Below, piece by piece: positions 35,288 to 47,630 of a stretch of DNA of 64,000 nt; within the stretch, counting starts at the first letter, position 1, and each line of letters starts with the position of its first letter. The DNA is from Galerina marginata. Lineage: Eukaryota; Basidiomycota; Agaricomycetes; Agaricales; Galerinaceae. The notes below the pieces were generated by a model, which worked only from the letters and a program-made list of their open reading frames with translations, was not told where the DNA came from and did no database searches. The stretch lies in the NCBI GenBank assembly GCA_023014335.1, contig JAECYW010000002.1, positions 248,001 through 312,000 on the forward strand, written 5' to 3'. A program made the translations under genes and the position numbers.

Positions 35288-35880
35288 ATGGCTGTCCCAC
35301 CGGACTTCTTGCCGGATATCACGGAGGAAGGAAGCTCTTACACAACATCGGCGACGAAGACAACGACTCTCAACCAAACCCCGCATGGCGACCATGACTG
35401 GCCGCATTCTCCAGTTATTGTTGAAGAGCCTCGTACCCAGCTGAACGGCCCGAACTTTCTCAAGTGAAGAAGCACTCTTCGGTTTCCGTCAGCTATTTCG
35501 ATCCCGAAGGCATATCGGCGCTTTCAAAAACCTTGAGCGACCTGGACCCTTCTCCCCATGCCTCGAGTTCCGGGCAGTCAAGGTCAGTATATTTTGAAAC
35601 TACATTAGACGACCCCAAACGATACATTTTGCAGCCAAAACATGAGCCCCTCAATCCCGCATTGCTGGCATATCTAGAGAATTATAAGGTTACGGAGATC
35701 TACACCACTATTTTTGGCCTTGAACATGTCAAGGACACCACAGTTGGAGATGCTTCCGTTTGGTGTGTCAGTGGAGGCGAGAAGAAACGTGTTTCGTCAG
35801 TGGAGATATTGTTACTTGTTTGTCATTTTTATCTGACTTCCACATTGATAAAGACCAGGCAGTAAGCTTCTATTCAAGTC
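35288..35880 (+). pseudogene. Second PDR ABC transporter remnant (N-terminus fused to NBD1 signature)
   Basis: Starts MAVPPDFLPDITEEGSSYTT, a PDR-like N-terminus. After a stop and frame change it continues VKKHSSVSVSYFDPEGISAL and RSVYFETTLDD. It then jumps directly to the region before the ABC signature, IFGLEHVKDTTVGDASVWCV followed by SGGEKKRVS. Everything between the N-terminal arm and the end of NBD1 is deleted. It lies downstream of the longer remnant but represents an earlier part of the protein, so it is a separate copy. Confidence 0.75.
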
Positions 35881-35934
35881 TAAGGCTGAGGTAGTCACTC
35901 ACTCACTGTCAGACCTGAGGGATCACAACCCGGT

Positions 35935-36305
35935 CTTTGGATGTATGCCACCCCACCTCTACCTTCGAGGTTTCCATTTTTTGGTATACTCGGATGATGA
36001 TGAGGAGGAGCTGGTCACGTACCATTGGCCAAGTAACTCTATCGCATAGGAAGGGCAGAGTCCCCAGATGCCCGTGCTGCAGACAGGAGGAGGAAACGGT
36101 ACACCATTACCCAGCGAGATGTCCAGCACACAGGCGGGCACGCAAGAAGAAGATACGCAAATCAGGCAGAGCAGCAACTAGGGTGGCAGACCTACTGTCT
36201 CGGAAGGAGTTATTTCCAGTGCTGTTCAAGTTCATAGCAGAGTCAGGGCGGCTATGGTCCGTATGTGGAGAATACACAGCAGTTCAAATGGAGGAGGGAG
36301 GTTAA
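35935..36305 (+). mobile_element. LINE 3' end: zinc-knuckle after RNase H-like region
   Basis: The frame encodes RCPCCRQEEETVHHYPARCP followed by a basic helix and a typical ending (LFPVLFKFIAESGRL). The C-x2-C...H...C pattern is that of the C-terminal zinc-binding motif of fungal non-LTR retrotransposons. The reverse transcriptase and most of the RNase H region are missing, so this is a 5'-truncated copy. Confidence 0.65.
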
Positions 36306-38421
36306 GAGGGGGTCAACATGTAGCAGGAAGGAAGCAGAAGATATTCATATTCATTTTATAATCCACAAATCACCTAACTAACATACTCAATGTGCTCGCA
36401 CACATGCATTATCGCGTTTCTGTCTTGGCTGGAGTTCAATGCAAGGCGAACTTCAGTCAAGCCTACCGCTTGGGACCACACCGCGTGAGGTCCAAGCCGC
36501 TGACATAGCTAGACTGCCCAAGGGCATTAATCACTTCAAACTACCTAGACAGAGAACACAAGTATGTAGCTTATCCTACCATATGGCTCAGCCACAAAGG
36601 GGGAGGTCGAGGAATTTCAAAAATAAAATAAAAAAGTATCGGGTCGCATGAACTGCAGTGAATGAGAATGAGGTAGGATGTGCTGATTGCTGCATTTCTC
36701 AGTTCTCAGTTCATGTTCAGTCTCAAGTCATACCGCAAGAAACGAGGATTCCGTCAGATATTTTACAGGTTGACTGAGGCGACAGTCGTTTACCACAGTC
36801 TCGAGGCTAAAGAGTAAGCAGATGTAGATTATACAAGGTCAAGTGATGAATTGATAAGGAGCGTGACAAGAGATTGTGTGACAGGACAGCTGGAGTTATC
36901 AGTAACATCTGCATTACTTAACAGGACGACTTCCGAAAGGATTTAACAGTTGATTGTCCGCCGTGTAACTGTAAACTATATTGTGACCTTTATTTCGGGT
37001 TTCTTGGCGTGCGCATCCTTACCGTTTGGCGCATTACATTGACCTTTACATCGGGTTTCTTGGCGTGCGCATCCTTACAATTTGGCGCATGAGATAACTC
37101 TAACATGACATGACTTATGCGGGCTTTAGGCGCAGAGCTTGGCGCGGCTTGGCCAGTTGTCCATTGCCTCGAAAAGAACAGGTTTAACAATACATCTGGG
37201 GCACGCTTTGGCGTGAGATGCCTGGGCGGCGCGGGCCACTTCCCGCGACGTGCGGATTCAGAGGATAGGCATTTGATGGGGCTTCTGTTTCCTTTACGAC
37301 CCCCACCTCACCCGCTGTCTGGGCCTTCTCCCCCTCGTCGTGTTCACGGAGCGTTTCTTCCCTGAGAAGACGACCTGACCACTCTGACCTCCCAATCTCA
37401 GCAACACAGGCGCACTTTTAGCGGGTTCCTTATGGATCGACGCTCTCACGAAGAATAGGCCTGTCGGTCTGCAAAGTTCCGGAACCACGGCATAGGTATT
37501 CGATGTTCTTGATGACGCGAAGGACGCCTCAAGGCTCCCTGAGGCTGGGAGGTACTCAGGCCGTCCAAATAACTTAGTGTTTAATTTGTGCGAAATTGGG
37601 AAATTCTGGAGCAATTCTCTGGCAACTGCAACCGACGACCGTGGTGCAAATTCCGCAGGAATCGAAAGCGATAACAGAACAGAACGATGTAGGAAGGGCG
37701 ATGTGCGGGGGTCAAATTATTCACTATAGCACCTTGGACGGGCGATCCTATGCCTGTAGCTGGTTGCTGTGTGTCCCATGATCACATATTCTCAGAATTT
37801 GTTGCCATATTCTGTCCAGCGTGAACTTCGACGTCTTGTTGAGAAAGTGGTATGTGAGGCTTTCACATCTATTCTAAGGCTTTAATGAAGTTCATACCCC
37901 GAAAATCCGTTCTCTTGACTGTGATTGACACAAACTGGGTACGTGAAGAGTATAAGAAAAGAATAAAGCCCACGTACTACCCCTTGCAATTAAGTGATAA
38001 ATATAAGCATAGCTTGTAACTCGGGCTGTCCTACTCGCAACCCCTCCATTGGTTCTCTTCTTTACCCCGCGTTTCTCGAAGTCGAACCCCAGTCTTCATG
38101 TCTCCATGTCTCTTCTAATTAAACAGTATTCCCCGGTGCGTCAGCTCGCACAAGATGGTTAGCTTTATTTGAGCTCCTAAAGGCTCGAATTCGACGATGG
38201 GCCCTATGCCTACATACGAACACGTTTCAAATGACATAGGTCCAAAAATACACATAATTCACTCTATTGGCCGAGATAGTGAAGGGTTATCCTGACCACC
38301 ACTTAGACTACCCTTGACTGTGGATATAAAAATAGAACATTAGATGCTTGAGGCGAGATCGTTTTATATGGCGTTCAGGAAACAGGCGTCCTAAGTGCCC
38401 TGGGCAATTGTTCTATTTAAA
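36306..38421. other. Gene-poor stretch with a 56-bp tandem duplication
   Basis: At 36985-37095 a 56-bp unit containing TCTTGGCGTGCGCATCCTTA is present twice with few differences. Otherwise I see no gene; the frame at 37294-37614 (minus) has no motif. Confidence 0.5.
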
Positions 38422-39918
38422 TCACAGCTTGGGATTCGTCCAAACTGGTGCCCGTTTCTGTCATAGGTGAATTAAAAATAGATAAAAGTCAGTAAGGAAA
38501 ATAGAAGGTAAGGGCACGGGCGGGGAAGTGCAATCTCCAGTGGAACGAAGACCGAAATAATTATGAACCACTCACCTCGGAGAACGCCCTTAGTCCCTCC
38601 TGTGTTATAAAGCGGTTCGAATTAGCTAAACTGCGCCGTAATTCATTGTCGAATGATAAGAATGAAGAACCTTAATATTAGCGCCCTTGTAGACTCGTTT
38701 GCTGAACGGACTCCAGGCGTGGTTCAACAAGGTCTCTGAGAAATTGTGCGTCTGGGACAGAAGAAGCCCGTTCTTAGTAGACTGCACTGCATCTGGAGAG
38801 TTTGCTACGATCTGCTGCGCTGTGGCGATGGCTGTCGAGATTACTTCAGCTGGTGGCACGACCGTGTTAACACTAATCGGAGAAAGAAAAGATGTTGTCT
38901 GTCAGCGTCAACACCCAGAAATACTGTGAGGTAGATTTTTTTTTGGCGAATACCCAACGATAGCAAAAAAAAAAACCGAAAGATAACAGGTTCACGGAGG
39001 CAGAAACAAAAAGGCACACTCACAATCCGAAGCGGCTCCGAGCTTCATCGGCACCTATTGTCTTGCCTGTGAGCAGCATCTCTGAGGCAAACTGACAGGA
39101 AGGTTTATCAGCGGCGTTCTCAACATAGTGACAGTGGACCTTGGATAGATGGACAGGCAGAAAAACTGGGCGTCATACCTGATGTCCCGCTATCTGAGCC
39201 AGACGAGGTATTCCTGTAATATGGGACTGGGAATAAACACACGAGTCTCCTCGGCGCGACTAACGCCCACAGGAATGGAAGTCCCGGAGTTAAAAAAATA
39301 GCCACATACCGCCCTGGACAGCTACCACACCGCGCTTTACCTCGGGAAGCGCGAATTTCGCGTCTTGGCTGGCGATCACAATGTCGCAGTTCAAGACCAT
39401 TTCAAGACCACCTCCATACGCGCCGCCATTGACCGCGGCGATGATGGGTTTGTTCGATTGGCGGCGGGAGATTGATCCAAATCCGTGAACGTTCGCCACG
39501 ACCCCCTCCTGCTCGCTGGATTTACCACTTTGCTGGTCATTGTTCCACCTAGCCAGTAAAAAGAACGATTTGGAGAATGGTTAGTCATGAATCGAAGTAC
39601 GCCACACAGACATACGCCTTCAAGTCGGCTCCAGCGCAGAAAAGTCTGCCTTCACCTGTCACTATGACAACCCTGCAAAGTGATATCATATATTATCAGT
39701 GCATGTAGATAAATGTAGATTGAACGCTCGTGCGATCAAACGCACCACAAGTCGGCCTCGTCCTCGAACCAATTGAGGAGTTTCTTGAGATCCTCCGACA
39801 TTTGGGGTGTCATTGCGTTGAGCGTCTTCGGCCTATTGAATGTAAGAAGAAGGACATGATCCACCGGGAATGCAACCTTGACTTCGTTCGAGTGCTGAGG
39901 ATGTTGGAGACGAGGCAT
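38422..39918 (-). CDS. Enoyl-CoA hydratase/isomerase family protein
   Basis: Eight exons on the minus strand: 39746-39918, 39616-39672, 39310-39548, 39179-39213, 39024-39091, 38671-38872, 38576-38599 and 38422-38457. All join in phase to give 277 residues, a normal length for the crotonase fold. Visible motifs are LLTFNRPKTLNAM, the oxyanion-hole segment LFCAGADLKA, NGGAYGGGLEMVLNCD and FALPEVKRGV. Glu126 and Glu146 occupy the positions of the two catalytic glutamates of hydratases. The C-terminus reads WTNPKL. No peroxisomal SKL-type signal is present and the N-terminus is not clearly a mitochondrial presequence. Hydration of enoyl-CoA in fatty-acid or branched amino-acid breakdown is the likely role; exact substrate cannot be told. 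ATG at 39918 chosen because the upstream in-frame codon at 39936 is TTG. Confidence 0.9.
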
Positions 39919-40801
39919 TGGTAGTGTGTAGTTCAAAGTTCTCCGTTAACTTTCAACTCCACAAAAACGTGGGGAAGTTGGTGGGGAAATTCCGGCACGA
40001 CCGGGCTCTTTGACAGCCGGATTTCTTGATCGTGATCAAAAACAAAACCCAAGGGCGACGAACATCGGAACACGCGACGGCCCCAAGTTGCAGAATTTTG
40101 CTGATATGTGGAGTGTAAGCAAGAAAAATAAAACATAGGAGTCACGGGAAAGTTTCCGTGGACCTCTCTAGATGCGAGAACGTGTGAGTACGGTTCATGC
40201 GGTCGCTCGGCGTGGACCTGGTTCCACCAGGAAGATGGCCAACTCAGAAGTTGGAGTCCGAGGCTTCCCGGAACAAGATGCGGGGAAAGTAAACGAAAGA
40301 CACGAAATTCAGGAACCCGAGGCGGATACTAAAAAATTGATAATCTTATCGTCATCAAATTTCTCAGCATTCCAATACTTACACCAACGGCCGACGGAAC
40401 GAATGTCCGCTTGCAGTCGAGAACAAAAAGGAGCACGGAGAAGGCGAGTAAAAAAACAAGATGCGATCATGTTACTATGGCGGTACATATACAGGAATGG
40501 TATGACTTCATTACTCTCCTCCATTCTTACACACACGCGCATCAACCCCATCCTCCCTGCAAATAAATAGCGACTAGACCCGCCGATGGGTAGTATATGG
40601 TAGACGACGCGGGTAGAGGGTTGCAGTATTATAGACGATTCGGAACAACTTGGAAGCGATAGCAAGACAATATGCTGAGCAATGACGATATGAATGACGA
40701 ATGATGATGATGAAAAGTGCTAACGGAGGAGAAGAGAAGGTGTTCAGTATGTGCATGGAAGAGAAGAAGCGCCCACGCGACTCACCATGCAAACAAGGCA
40801 T
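39919..40801. other. Intergenic, no gene seen
   Basis: 5' flank of the enoyl-CoA hydratase gene; open frames on both strands are short and motif-free. Confidence 0.4.
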
Positions 40802-40984
40802 CTACCTGAATGGGCAGTTGGGGGAGTGGGACCCGCGCCAGCCGCAATGGCAGCATTGAGGTGAGCTGTGGTCGGCACACGAGCTGGGTGATGAGGCTCC
40901 GTGGCAGGAGACAGTCGTGGGTGTCGACGAGGACTGTTGCGTCGACGCGATGGCAAAAGTGGTTGTGGCAGTAGCGGAATGCAT
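40802..40984 (-). CDS. Small Ser/Thr-rich protein with CCHCGWRG motif
   Basis: A 60-residue frame from ATG 40984 to TAG 40802. The first 40 residues are Ser/Thr/Ala-rich; the end is CCHCGWRGSHSPNCPF, a compact Cys/His cluster of a kind I have seen at the end of small basidiomycete hypothetical proteins. TTCAG|GTAGAT at the stop is also a fair splice donor, so the protein may extend further. Function unknown. Confidence 0.4.
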   Translation of the reverse strand: MHSATATTTFAIASTQQSSSTPTTVSCHGASSPSSCADHSSPQCCHCGWRGSHSPNCPFR

Positions 40985-42536
40985 TGTAGTGTGAGGGTGT
41001 TGTGTTTGGTAGGAGCTTTAAGGCTGCTGGAATTGCGACTGAATGTGCTGAAGATGCAGGGGATGAGGGGAGAAGGGTATGAAAAAATGACGGGCTTTTA
41101 TGGTTTTCTTGTGTGATGGATAATCGGAATTGGCCATGGCTGTTTCGAAGGCCAGGATGGCTTTTGTGGCGTCCTCGTCCGCGCCAGGTCCCGTGGCTCC
41201 GTTCCAGCCGTTGATATGACAAACGAATTGGGATGTCCTCGTTTAATCGCAAAAAGAGACAAGTCCACAAATCTCAATCAGTAGCGATGGCTCCTCCCGA
41301 TTAGGACAATCACTGTTCACTAAACCAGATAAGGAACCGAACCCGTCAGCCAAACCAGTTCCTGAGCCAGCTCGACTGACCTACCTTACGGGGTTAGACC
41401 TCCTCCAGATCCCCCCCACCTTCTTTTAGGATCCCGGTGCTGCGGCCCCGTGCTGTAGGACAGAGGAAAAACGCGCTTGGTCACAGGAACAGGACACGTT
41501 GATCCTTTTGAGCTTGACAAGCTGGTTGTTGGCATCCAAAAGTCAAGCGCACGCATCTGTCGCTTCACCCCGCGTCCTTGAGCAGAAAACAGATCAATAA
41601 ACAGAGACCTGGAAAAAAATACAAGGGCCCAGCACAGCTCAATGACCCAATATAACGTTAACCCCTTGTCAAATTCCGTCGTTCAGAAATCGGTCCTGTC
41701 GATCGTGAAGAAGGCCTATTTACTCCGAGTTTCGATCTCGAACAGGACCCAATGACGCCAGTGCTGGTAGGTCGTTTAGATTACCCGCCTTTGATTGATG
41801 GTAGATTTCGGCCTGGATGGCTCTGAAGGGGCAGCAAATCCCTTTCAGTTTATTATTTCACACCCGCTATGCCGACCCCCAAGCCAATTGGGGCCTGCCT
41901 GACACCGACTCAATGAGCGCAGTCAGTGAATGAGCAGGGTCGTGCGACAAGGCTTTGAGAGCGTGGGATGTCGACGGTCGCGCATACCGACTTTTGCGCA
42001 ATAAAGATAAATTGCTGCCCGGACAATCGTTCAAATTTGTTTAATTGTGATGAGAGAGAAAAAAAAATTAGACGCGCCTTGAACCTGATGATAAGAGCCC
42101 TGGTGCGCGATAAGGCAATAAAGTGAAAGGAAGATAATTCAATTAGGCAGTTTAATGGTTGCACACGAACTCGCTGTGGCGTTTGAGCACATTCCTAATT
42201 CCGTCACGGTCGGAAACGTTTCGTCCACACCTTCGCTACGTCTTTGTCAACCTCCATTGCATGCCGTATTTCATCATAATTGCTCGAGTGACAGAAAATA
42301 TTGAAACGGATTTTTCGGACATAGAATATCTATTCTTTGACGAGAAAACCGATCGAGACCAGGAATTCAACCTGCTGGTTCGAGAACGATTTCAACGATC
42401 TGGAAACCCTTCCTTTCGTTCCTCACGCGAGTGGTCATGTTGTGAATTGAAAAGTTCCATCATTGACGAAGATAATACATACATGCATCCTGAACCGCGT
42501 GTTGTGCCCACTCGCTCAGTTAACCTTTCCTGCTGT
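40985..42536. other. Intergenic, no gene seen
   Basis: No supported gene. Frames at 41386-41568 (minus) and 42159-42635 (plus, antisense to the next gene's end) lack motifs. Confidence 0.4.
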
Positions 42537-44819
42537 TCATCCACCGATACCACCGATTGTTTTATCCTTTTTCTTCGGCGCTTCTTTGTACCACTCTGGA
42601 ACCTCGTGCGCCTTGGGAATGGCCCTTTTCCGTAACTCACGAAGTTCTTTCGCCTCCTGCTCCTCTCGCTCCCTCCTTCTTTCTTCCATGAGACGTTCTT
42701 GCTCCCGTTCCTTTTCTCGCACCTTCTCATCAAACTTTTGCCGCTCTTTCAGCCGGTGATCGGTTTCCCACTTGATGGACAGCGGTACAGTCGGATGCAC
42801 ATTCTCTTTGCGATGTGCCAGCTCGGCTTCTTGTGCAGCGTGGAGAGCCTTGAAGTCAGGGATGGGCTTCGTCTCCCTTTGTGATCGTGATCGAGACTGT
42901 GAATTAGTGCCCTCCTTCCCATGCTCACCCTTGCGCGTCTCGAGGCGCGAGTCTGTCAGCAATTTGAATTCCACTGGCCTCGTGGCGTGCGGTAGGGCGT
43001 GGACGACCTGAATTAATAATAAAGAAAATGAAGAAAACGCGATCAGGGAAAACCGACTGCGCAAAAATAAGAAAGGAATAGACTTGCCGGCTTGGCTGAT
43101 GTTGAACTCCGCGACAAAGATGACGAGGACGGTTTGCTTGTCTCTCTCAGCGTCGAGGGCCTTTTCTCCGCTTTGATCGTGTCGTTATCGTCCTGCCGCG
43201 AAACCCGTAATTTGGTTCTAGAGGAAGAAGGATTGGACGTCGAGGTTGATCTCGACGCGTGCAGCACATCGTCATTGCTTCCTGGTTTGAACACCGGTGC
43301 CTGTCTAGTAATCGCATTTCCTCTCGCCCTGCCGATTCCTCTTCCACTCGGCTTCATGCCGATAGAATCAAAGACATTCGGTTTGGGGTGCTTTCGGACT
43401 GATGTAGATGTGTGGTGCGGCTGCCCGCTGGAGCTCATTTCCGACCCATTGGAAACGGCATCTGTGGTGGACGCGTCGGTTTTACTTTTCTTGTGGTGAT
43501 GGATTTCAGACGCGACAGACACCGGCCTTTTGGTAGGCGGCCGCAAAGGCGACATCGGAGCATTAGCCGGTGGGGTGGGAGTCGGTGGGCGGCATGGACT
43601 CTTTCTCGGGGAAAGTTGCGATAGAGTCAAAAGTCTGTCGGTGCCATCGGCAGTCTCATGTCGAGTCAAGCTCGCGTCCGTGCCTGTCTCTTGGTCCTCT
43701 TGGGCGTTCGCTTGCGCTTTCACGGTCGACACGTTCACATCTGCAGGAGCCTCGGAATTGAGGACACTGGAACAAAAGCAAGGTTCCGTCATACGATATT
43801 TTTATCAAGCTGACAAGTTGTCGAATGAACCTACCCAAAGGAGGTGATAAGCTTTTGGCTGTACTGCACCAGGCGTGCAGCAGCCCCTCCGCCTGCAGTC
43901 AAGGAGGTTGTGGTCGTGTCGGCTAAAGAAATTTCATCCCCATCTAGAACCTTGCAAAGGGTGGGGTGCTGCACTGGTGAGAAAACAGAGATAGCAGTTC
44001 TGGGCGAAATAGCACCGCCAGAATGCGACGCTTTGTCTGTCGGCTTGCTTATGATCTTCGTCTTAGTGATCCCGCCTTCAATGACCTTCTATTGCAATAA
44101 ACAGTGCACGGAATGTCAATCAATCATAGGTTCAGGTACAAAAGAGGACAGGAAGAAGCAGGGTGGTGACATACCTGTTTGCTTCGTGTATGTTTCTCCC
44201 GTTTCTCTGGAATTAAAAGAAGTCGTTTTTTCTCAAGAGATGTCCTCCTAATCCCTTTCGGCTGGTGAGTCTCTGTCGATTTAAGTTCTTGGTGTACATA
44301 TGAACCGCGAATGGGCCCATCCTCATCTAGAGAGTCCACCTCCGCCCTGAGAGCCTCCAGACGCGCACCTGCGGGTGACCCTTGACTAAGAGAGATGTGG
44401 GGAATCGATGGCGTAATTAACTTCGGCCTCGGTTTGGGTATGCCCTCGGTGGTGATTTTGCTGAGCTTGGGACGCTGAACGCGGGAAGTGGGCTTTTCGT
44501 GCTTGGAATCCGGAATACCGTCAACGTACTCGTACGATAACGTCGGAAAAGAAGTCGGAATGTGAATGCTCTGGAGCGCTTGTTTCTGGGCGGTGGGCCT
44601 AGGTGTAAGCTGGCTGAGTGATAGTGGTTCATTGTGGGATGTTGATAGCACGACAGTGGGTACTGCAGACAGATCGCCACCCTTAAAGAAGTCTAGGTCG
44701 CCTTCATCCAAAAGATTCTCTTCTGGAACCGATCCAGGTATTTGAAAAGAGAAGGACGTATCCGACATATCGGGGAGATGCCTGAGACTGAGTTCATCGC
44801 CGGAGTTGCGCTGTGGCAT
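42537..44819 (-). CDS. TPX2 C-terminal-domain protein (spindle/microtubule factor-like)
   Basis: Four exons on the minus strand, 44175-44819, 43835-44088, 43088-43766 and 42537-43007, give 682 residues in phase. The first 520 residues are Ser/Pro/Lys-rich and probably disordered, with patches such as LSLSQLTPRP. The last exon holds a TPX2-type domain: PVEFKLLTDSRLETR, then IPDFKALHAAQEAEL, then a long charged helix (RLKERQKFDEKVREKEREQE) and the ending AHEVPEWYKEAPKKK. TPX2-domain proteins bind microtubules and regulate spindle assembly through Aurora kinase. Which spindle role applies here is inference. Intron 3 (43008-43087) starts with GCAAGT, a GC-AG intron; using it keeps the frame and joins AKP to VVHALP. 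Confidence 0.8.
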
Positions 44820-44931
44820 GGCCAGAGCTGGTCCTCAGGTGATAGTTAATAGAAAGAATCGGCGGTGATATGATTAGCTTTTTTCCTTGAAGAAAATGGC
44901 TGTGGTGGCAGAACGACGCAAGAGTTGGAGT

Positions 44932-45166
44932 TCAACGTTGAAGAATGAGATTCGTGTCCTTGTTCAACGCGTGCAACCACACCACGTGACCGAGAATATC
45001 CGCAATCTCGGCACCTGCTTCCGGATCTGGCTTGATAACATTGATGGAGCACTGCGACTCGCGTTGGACATGATCTCGAACTGAACTGGCAGTCAAACTC
45101 GAACCGCGCGGTACATCCAGACTGTTCCAGCTCCAACCAACCGCCTTCTCGGATTTTTTGATGGCT
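44932..45166 (-). other. Possible terminal exon of unrecognised gene
   Basis: Reads open on the minus strand after an acceptor-like ACTCAG with a protein-like sequence (INVIKPDPEAGAEIADILGH, then VVWLHALNKDTNLILQR and stop). No partner exon was identified, and the plus strand is also open across it (65 codons, 44887-45084). Confidence 0.3.
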
Positions 45167-45180
45167 CTGAGTTATTTTAC

Positions 45181-46440
45181 TCCTCGTCGTTGCACTGCTC
45201 GGCCGTCAGCTCATCAATCCAATTGCTGATCCGCTCTGCATTTTTATCAATTCTCGGATAGCTCTTTAAATGGAAAGTTCGTTGCCAACCAAGTGGTTTG
45301 TAGTTTCGTGGGGTTTCGTTGTCGATGGCCGGGACACTTTTTCTATTGCAAATTTTCAGCGACAACCAATTTTGATCTGGGTCAATTAACGGTCTGTGTT
45401 CACCGAGAGTTCCTCCGTGACGAATTTGATATACTACCGACTTTCAGAGCCTATATTTACCGTACACCTGCGGATCGACGTTCCGTGTCACGAAGCCGTC
45501 TTTCTTTTTCAAATTCTGTGCAATTCTGTGCAACCCAATCCTGACAAGGCAAATCCAGGCTTCACCCACCATGACGTTGGCTGCAAAGAATCCCCGATCA
45601 CCCATCGACAACGTATTTTCAATTTTGTAAGGAATACACGGCACTTGGTTGAGTCCGAGTCGACGTTAGCGCCCCTTGACCTCGTTCCGGCTAGACTCTA
45701 CAGTCAAAAACTCTTGGTATACGACGAAAAAGGGCATCTGTGCATCCGTCATTTTTGGAAGAAGAGATCTAATCTTAGCGAGGTCCCGCGAGTCCCAGTA
45801 AGTCAACTGACTTGACAAATCGGTGGTAGGGCAGGGTGTATCCGGAGGACGTGAATGACGTTACTGTTCCTATCCCTTGGGCTCTCCCTCGTGGCAACTT
45901 ACCTTGACACCGCAAGTCTCGGATTTAGACTGTCGTCTCGGCTTCGGTCATCCTGCCGTGCGCCTAACTTCTCTAGCCAGAGGAGTCAAATTACCTTCTC
46001 GTATGCCTTCTTGCCTGGAACTTTACGGTCATGGCGATGCAGAATTTCTTTTTCGACTGTGAGCTCGAGATTTAGCACCTCCCTTCTAGCACTCTTTGTC
46101 GGGAGCATCATTCGAACGTCTGGACCATCGCGTTTTATCGCAGTAAATCAAGAGGGCTATCTTGCTTCTACATTCATGGCTCCGAGGACGAACCTCATGT
46201 CCAGCTCGACTGGGTTGCCATTCTCATCACGAACTTCTCACCCAGCAGAACGGCGGTAAAACGACGGTGAAAACCGAGAAATTGAATTTCTCGCGCCAAA
46301 GGTCAAACGTCTAGCTTTAAGCTCCTTGCTCTTCCATACACGCCCCCATTGCGTAACGATGAGCCTAGCCTGGGCAGCAAGGATCGGCTCCCATACCAGC
46401 CGCTCTGCACCACTGATAGAATCCCTCCTCTGTTTGTTGG
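45181..46440 (-). CDS. Unrecognised multi-exon coding region, model incomplete
   Basis: Protein-like stretches follow one another on the minus strand: ERLVWEPILAAQARLIVTQW and KARRLTFGARNSISRF (about 46430-46240); VRDENGNPVELDMRFVLGAM (46230-46160); VRMMLPTKSARREVLNLELT to KKAYEK (46125-45990); DDRSRDDSLNPRLAVSR (45960-45905); YWDSRDLAKIRSLLPKMTDA (45810-45670); GDRGFFAANVMVGEAW (45605-45545); and a C-terminal part ending DELTAEQCNDEE (to 45181). Codon choice and the GT/AG signals between several pieces look real, but I could not join all of them in phase, so decay or missed splice sites are possible. No family recognised. Confidence 0.35.
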
Positions 46441-46777
46441 AGTCTAGTGGAGCCCTTCATTCACACCTCTACAACCTCCCTATGGACTAAATCACCGACC
46501 TGGTCTGGCTCGTGAGCCTGGTCCGCAAAAATCTACATGGAAAAATCCTTTCGCACCCCTTGTGAATTTTTTCACTGAGTAAGAAAAATCCATATCTCCT
46601 GGTCGCGGATATCCCGGAGGGAAGAACAGCGCCACCTCCTTCGCCCCTTGGTTTACGGTATTTGCCTTGAGAATATGGACAATACTGAAAAGAAGCCGTC
46701 GTTCGTCGTCTGTCTACCTCGCCCTTGCCTTCACATGAGTATCTTTTAGCGAACCACCTGCATGGCGCACGCTGCAC

Positions 46778-47630
46778 ATGATGGATGTCGACGCCGTCGA
46801 CGCCGTCTTCTCCCATCCTGCTGCCTCGTTCCCTGAAATTTCTTCCGACTTGCACCACATTGCTGGGAACCTGGAGTATTCTTGGAGCCTTTATGGTCGT
46901 CGGTTAAAATTCCTTTCTCAGTTTACCCGTGCTATCGATGAAAGTTCGTGGGCATTCAAGTTTTGTCCGAGGAGGTCTCCAGGCGCGAATTGGATGCTGT
47001 GCTCAAAGGAGCGACAAATAACTCCATTTCGGGAGCTCACCATGAATGTCATTGATGACACCAATGTCGACGATGTCTAGGATGACTGAAATATCGACGC
47101 TTTCAGCATCTTAATATCGGCCGGGTGAGGCCCGGACGTTCCTCACTACTCCATTCAGCCCGACAAACCAGGTCGCGATTGGTTTGATGGATTATCGCAC
47201 TCTTTGGCAAGATTAGCGAGCGCTATTATTTGATAGGTCTTGTGTTGTTCAAGCTCCGTGGCTTTGTTTTCTGAGTTGCGGAACGGATCATGCGTCCAAT
47301 GCATCACACCGCAGTCTACGATTTTTCATCGTCTTTGTTGTCGCCGAGGAGGATAGCGACCTCAAGCCTCATGTCCAAGCGATAAGGAAGCATTCGGAAA
47401 CTTCAAGGTTCATTCGCCAGGGAGGGAACCTGAGAATGTATTTGACCCCTTCGGTATCTAGTTCTCAAGCCTATCCATCCGCAATCTTCAGGAGAAAGTT
47501 GCAGGCACGATGGCTCGGACGCTGTCTACACGAATTCGAGAGGATGCCCGTCTTTTTGACTCACTATCACCTCCACGTCGCCCAACCCCTGGTCCTTGAA
47601 CTCAATGGCTCGCAGTTCGGTCTGTAATTT
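46778..47630 (+). other. Possible decayed plus-strand gene
   Basis: An ATG frame (46778-47080) encodes FPEISSDLHHIAGNLEYSWS and FLSQFTRAIDE. From about 46940 a better protein-like reading continues one frame over (FVGIQVLSEEVSRRELDAVL). Another open stretch (about 47320-47627) overlaps the 3' end of the NIF3 gene. Unrecognised; a frameshifted relic is the simplest reading. Confidence 0.25.

Noticed and set aside
44887..45084. 65-codon plus-strand frame
   Set aside because: The minus strand across the same interval is at least as protein-like; neither could be tied to other exons.
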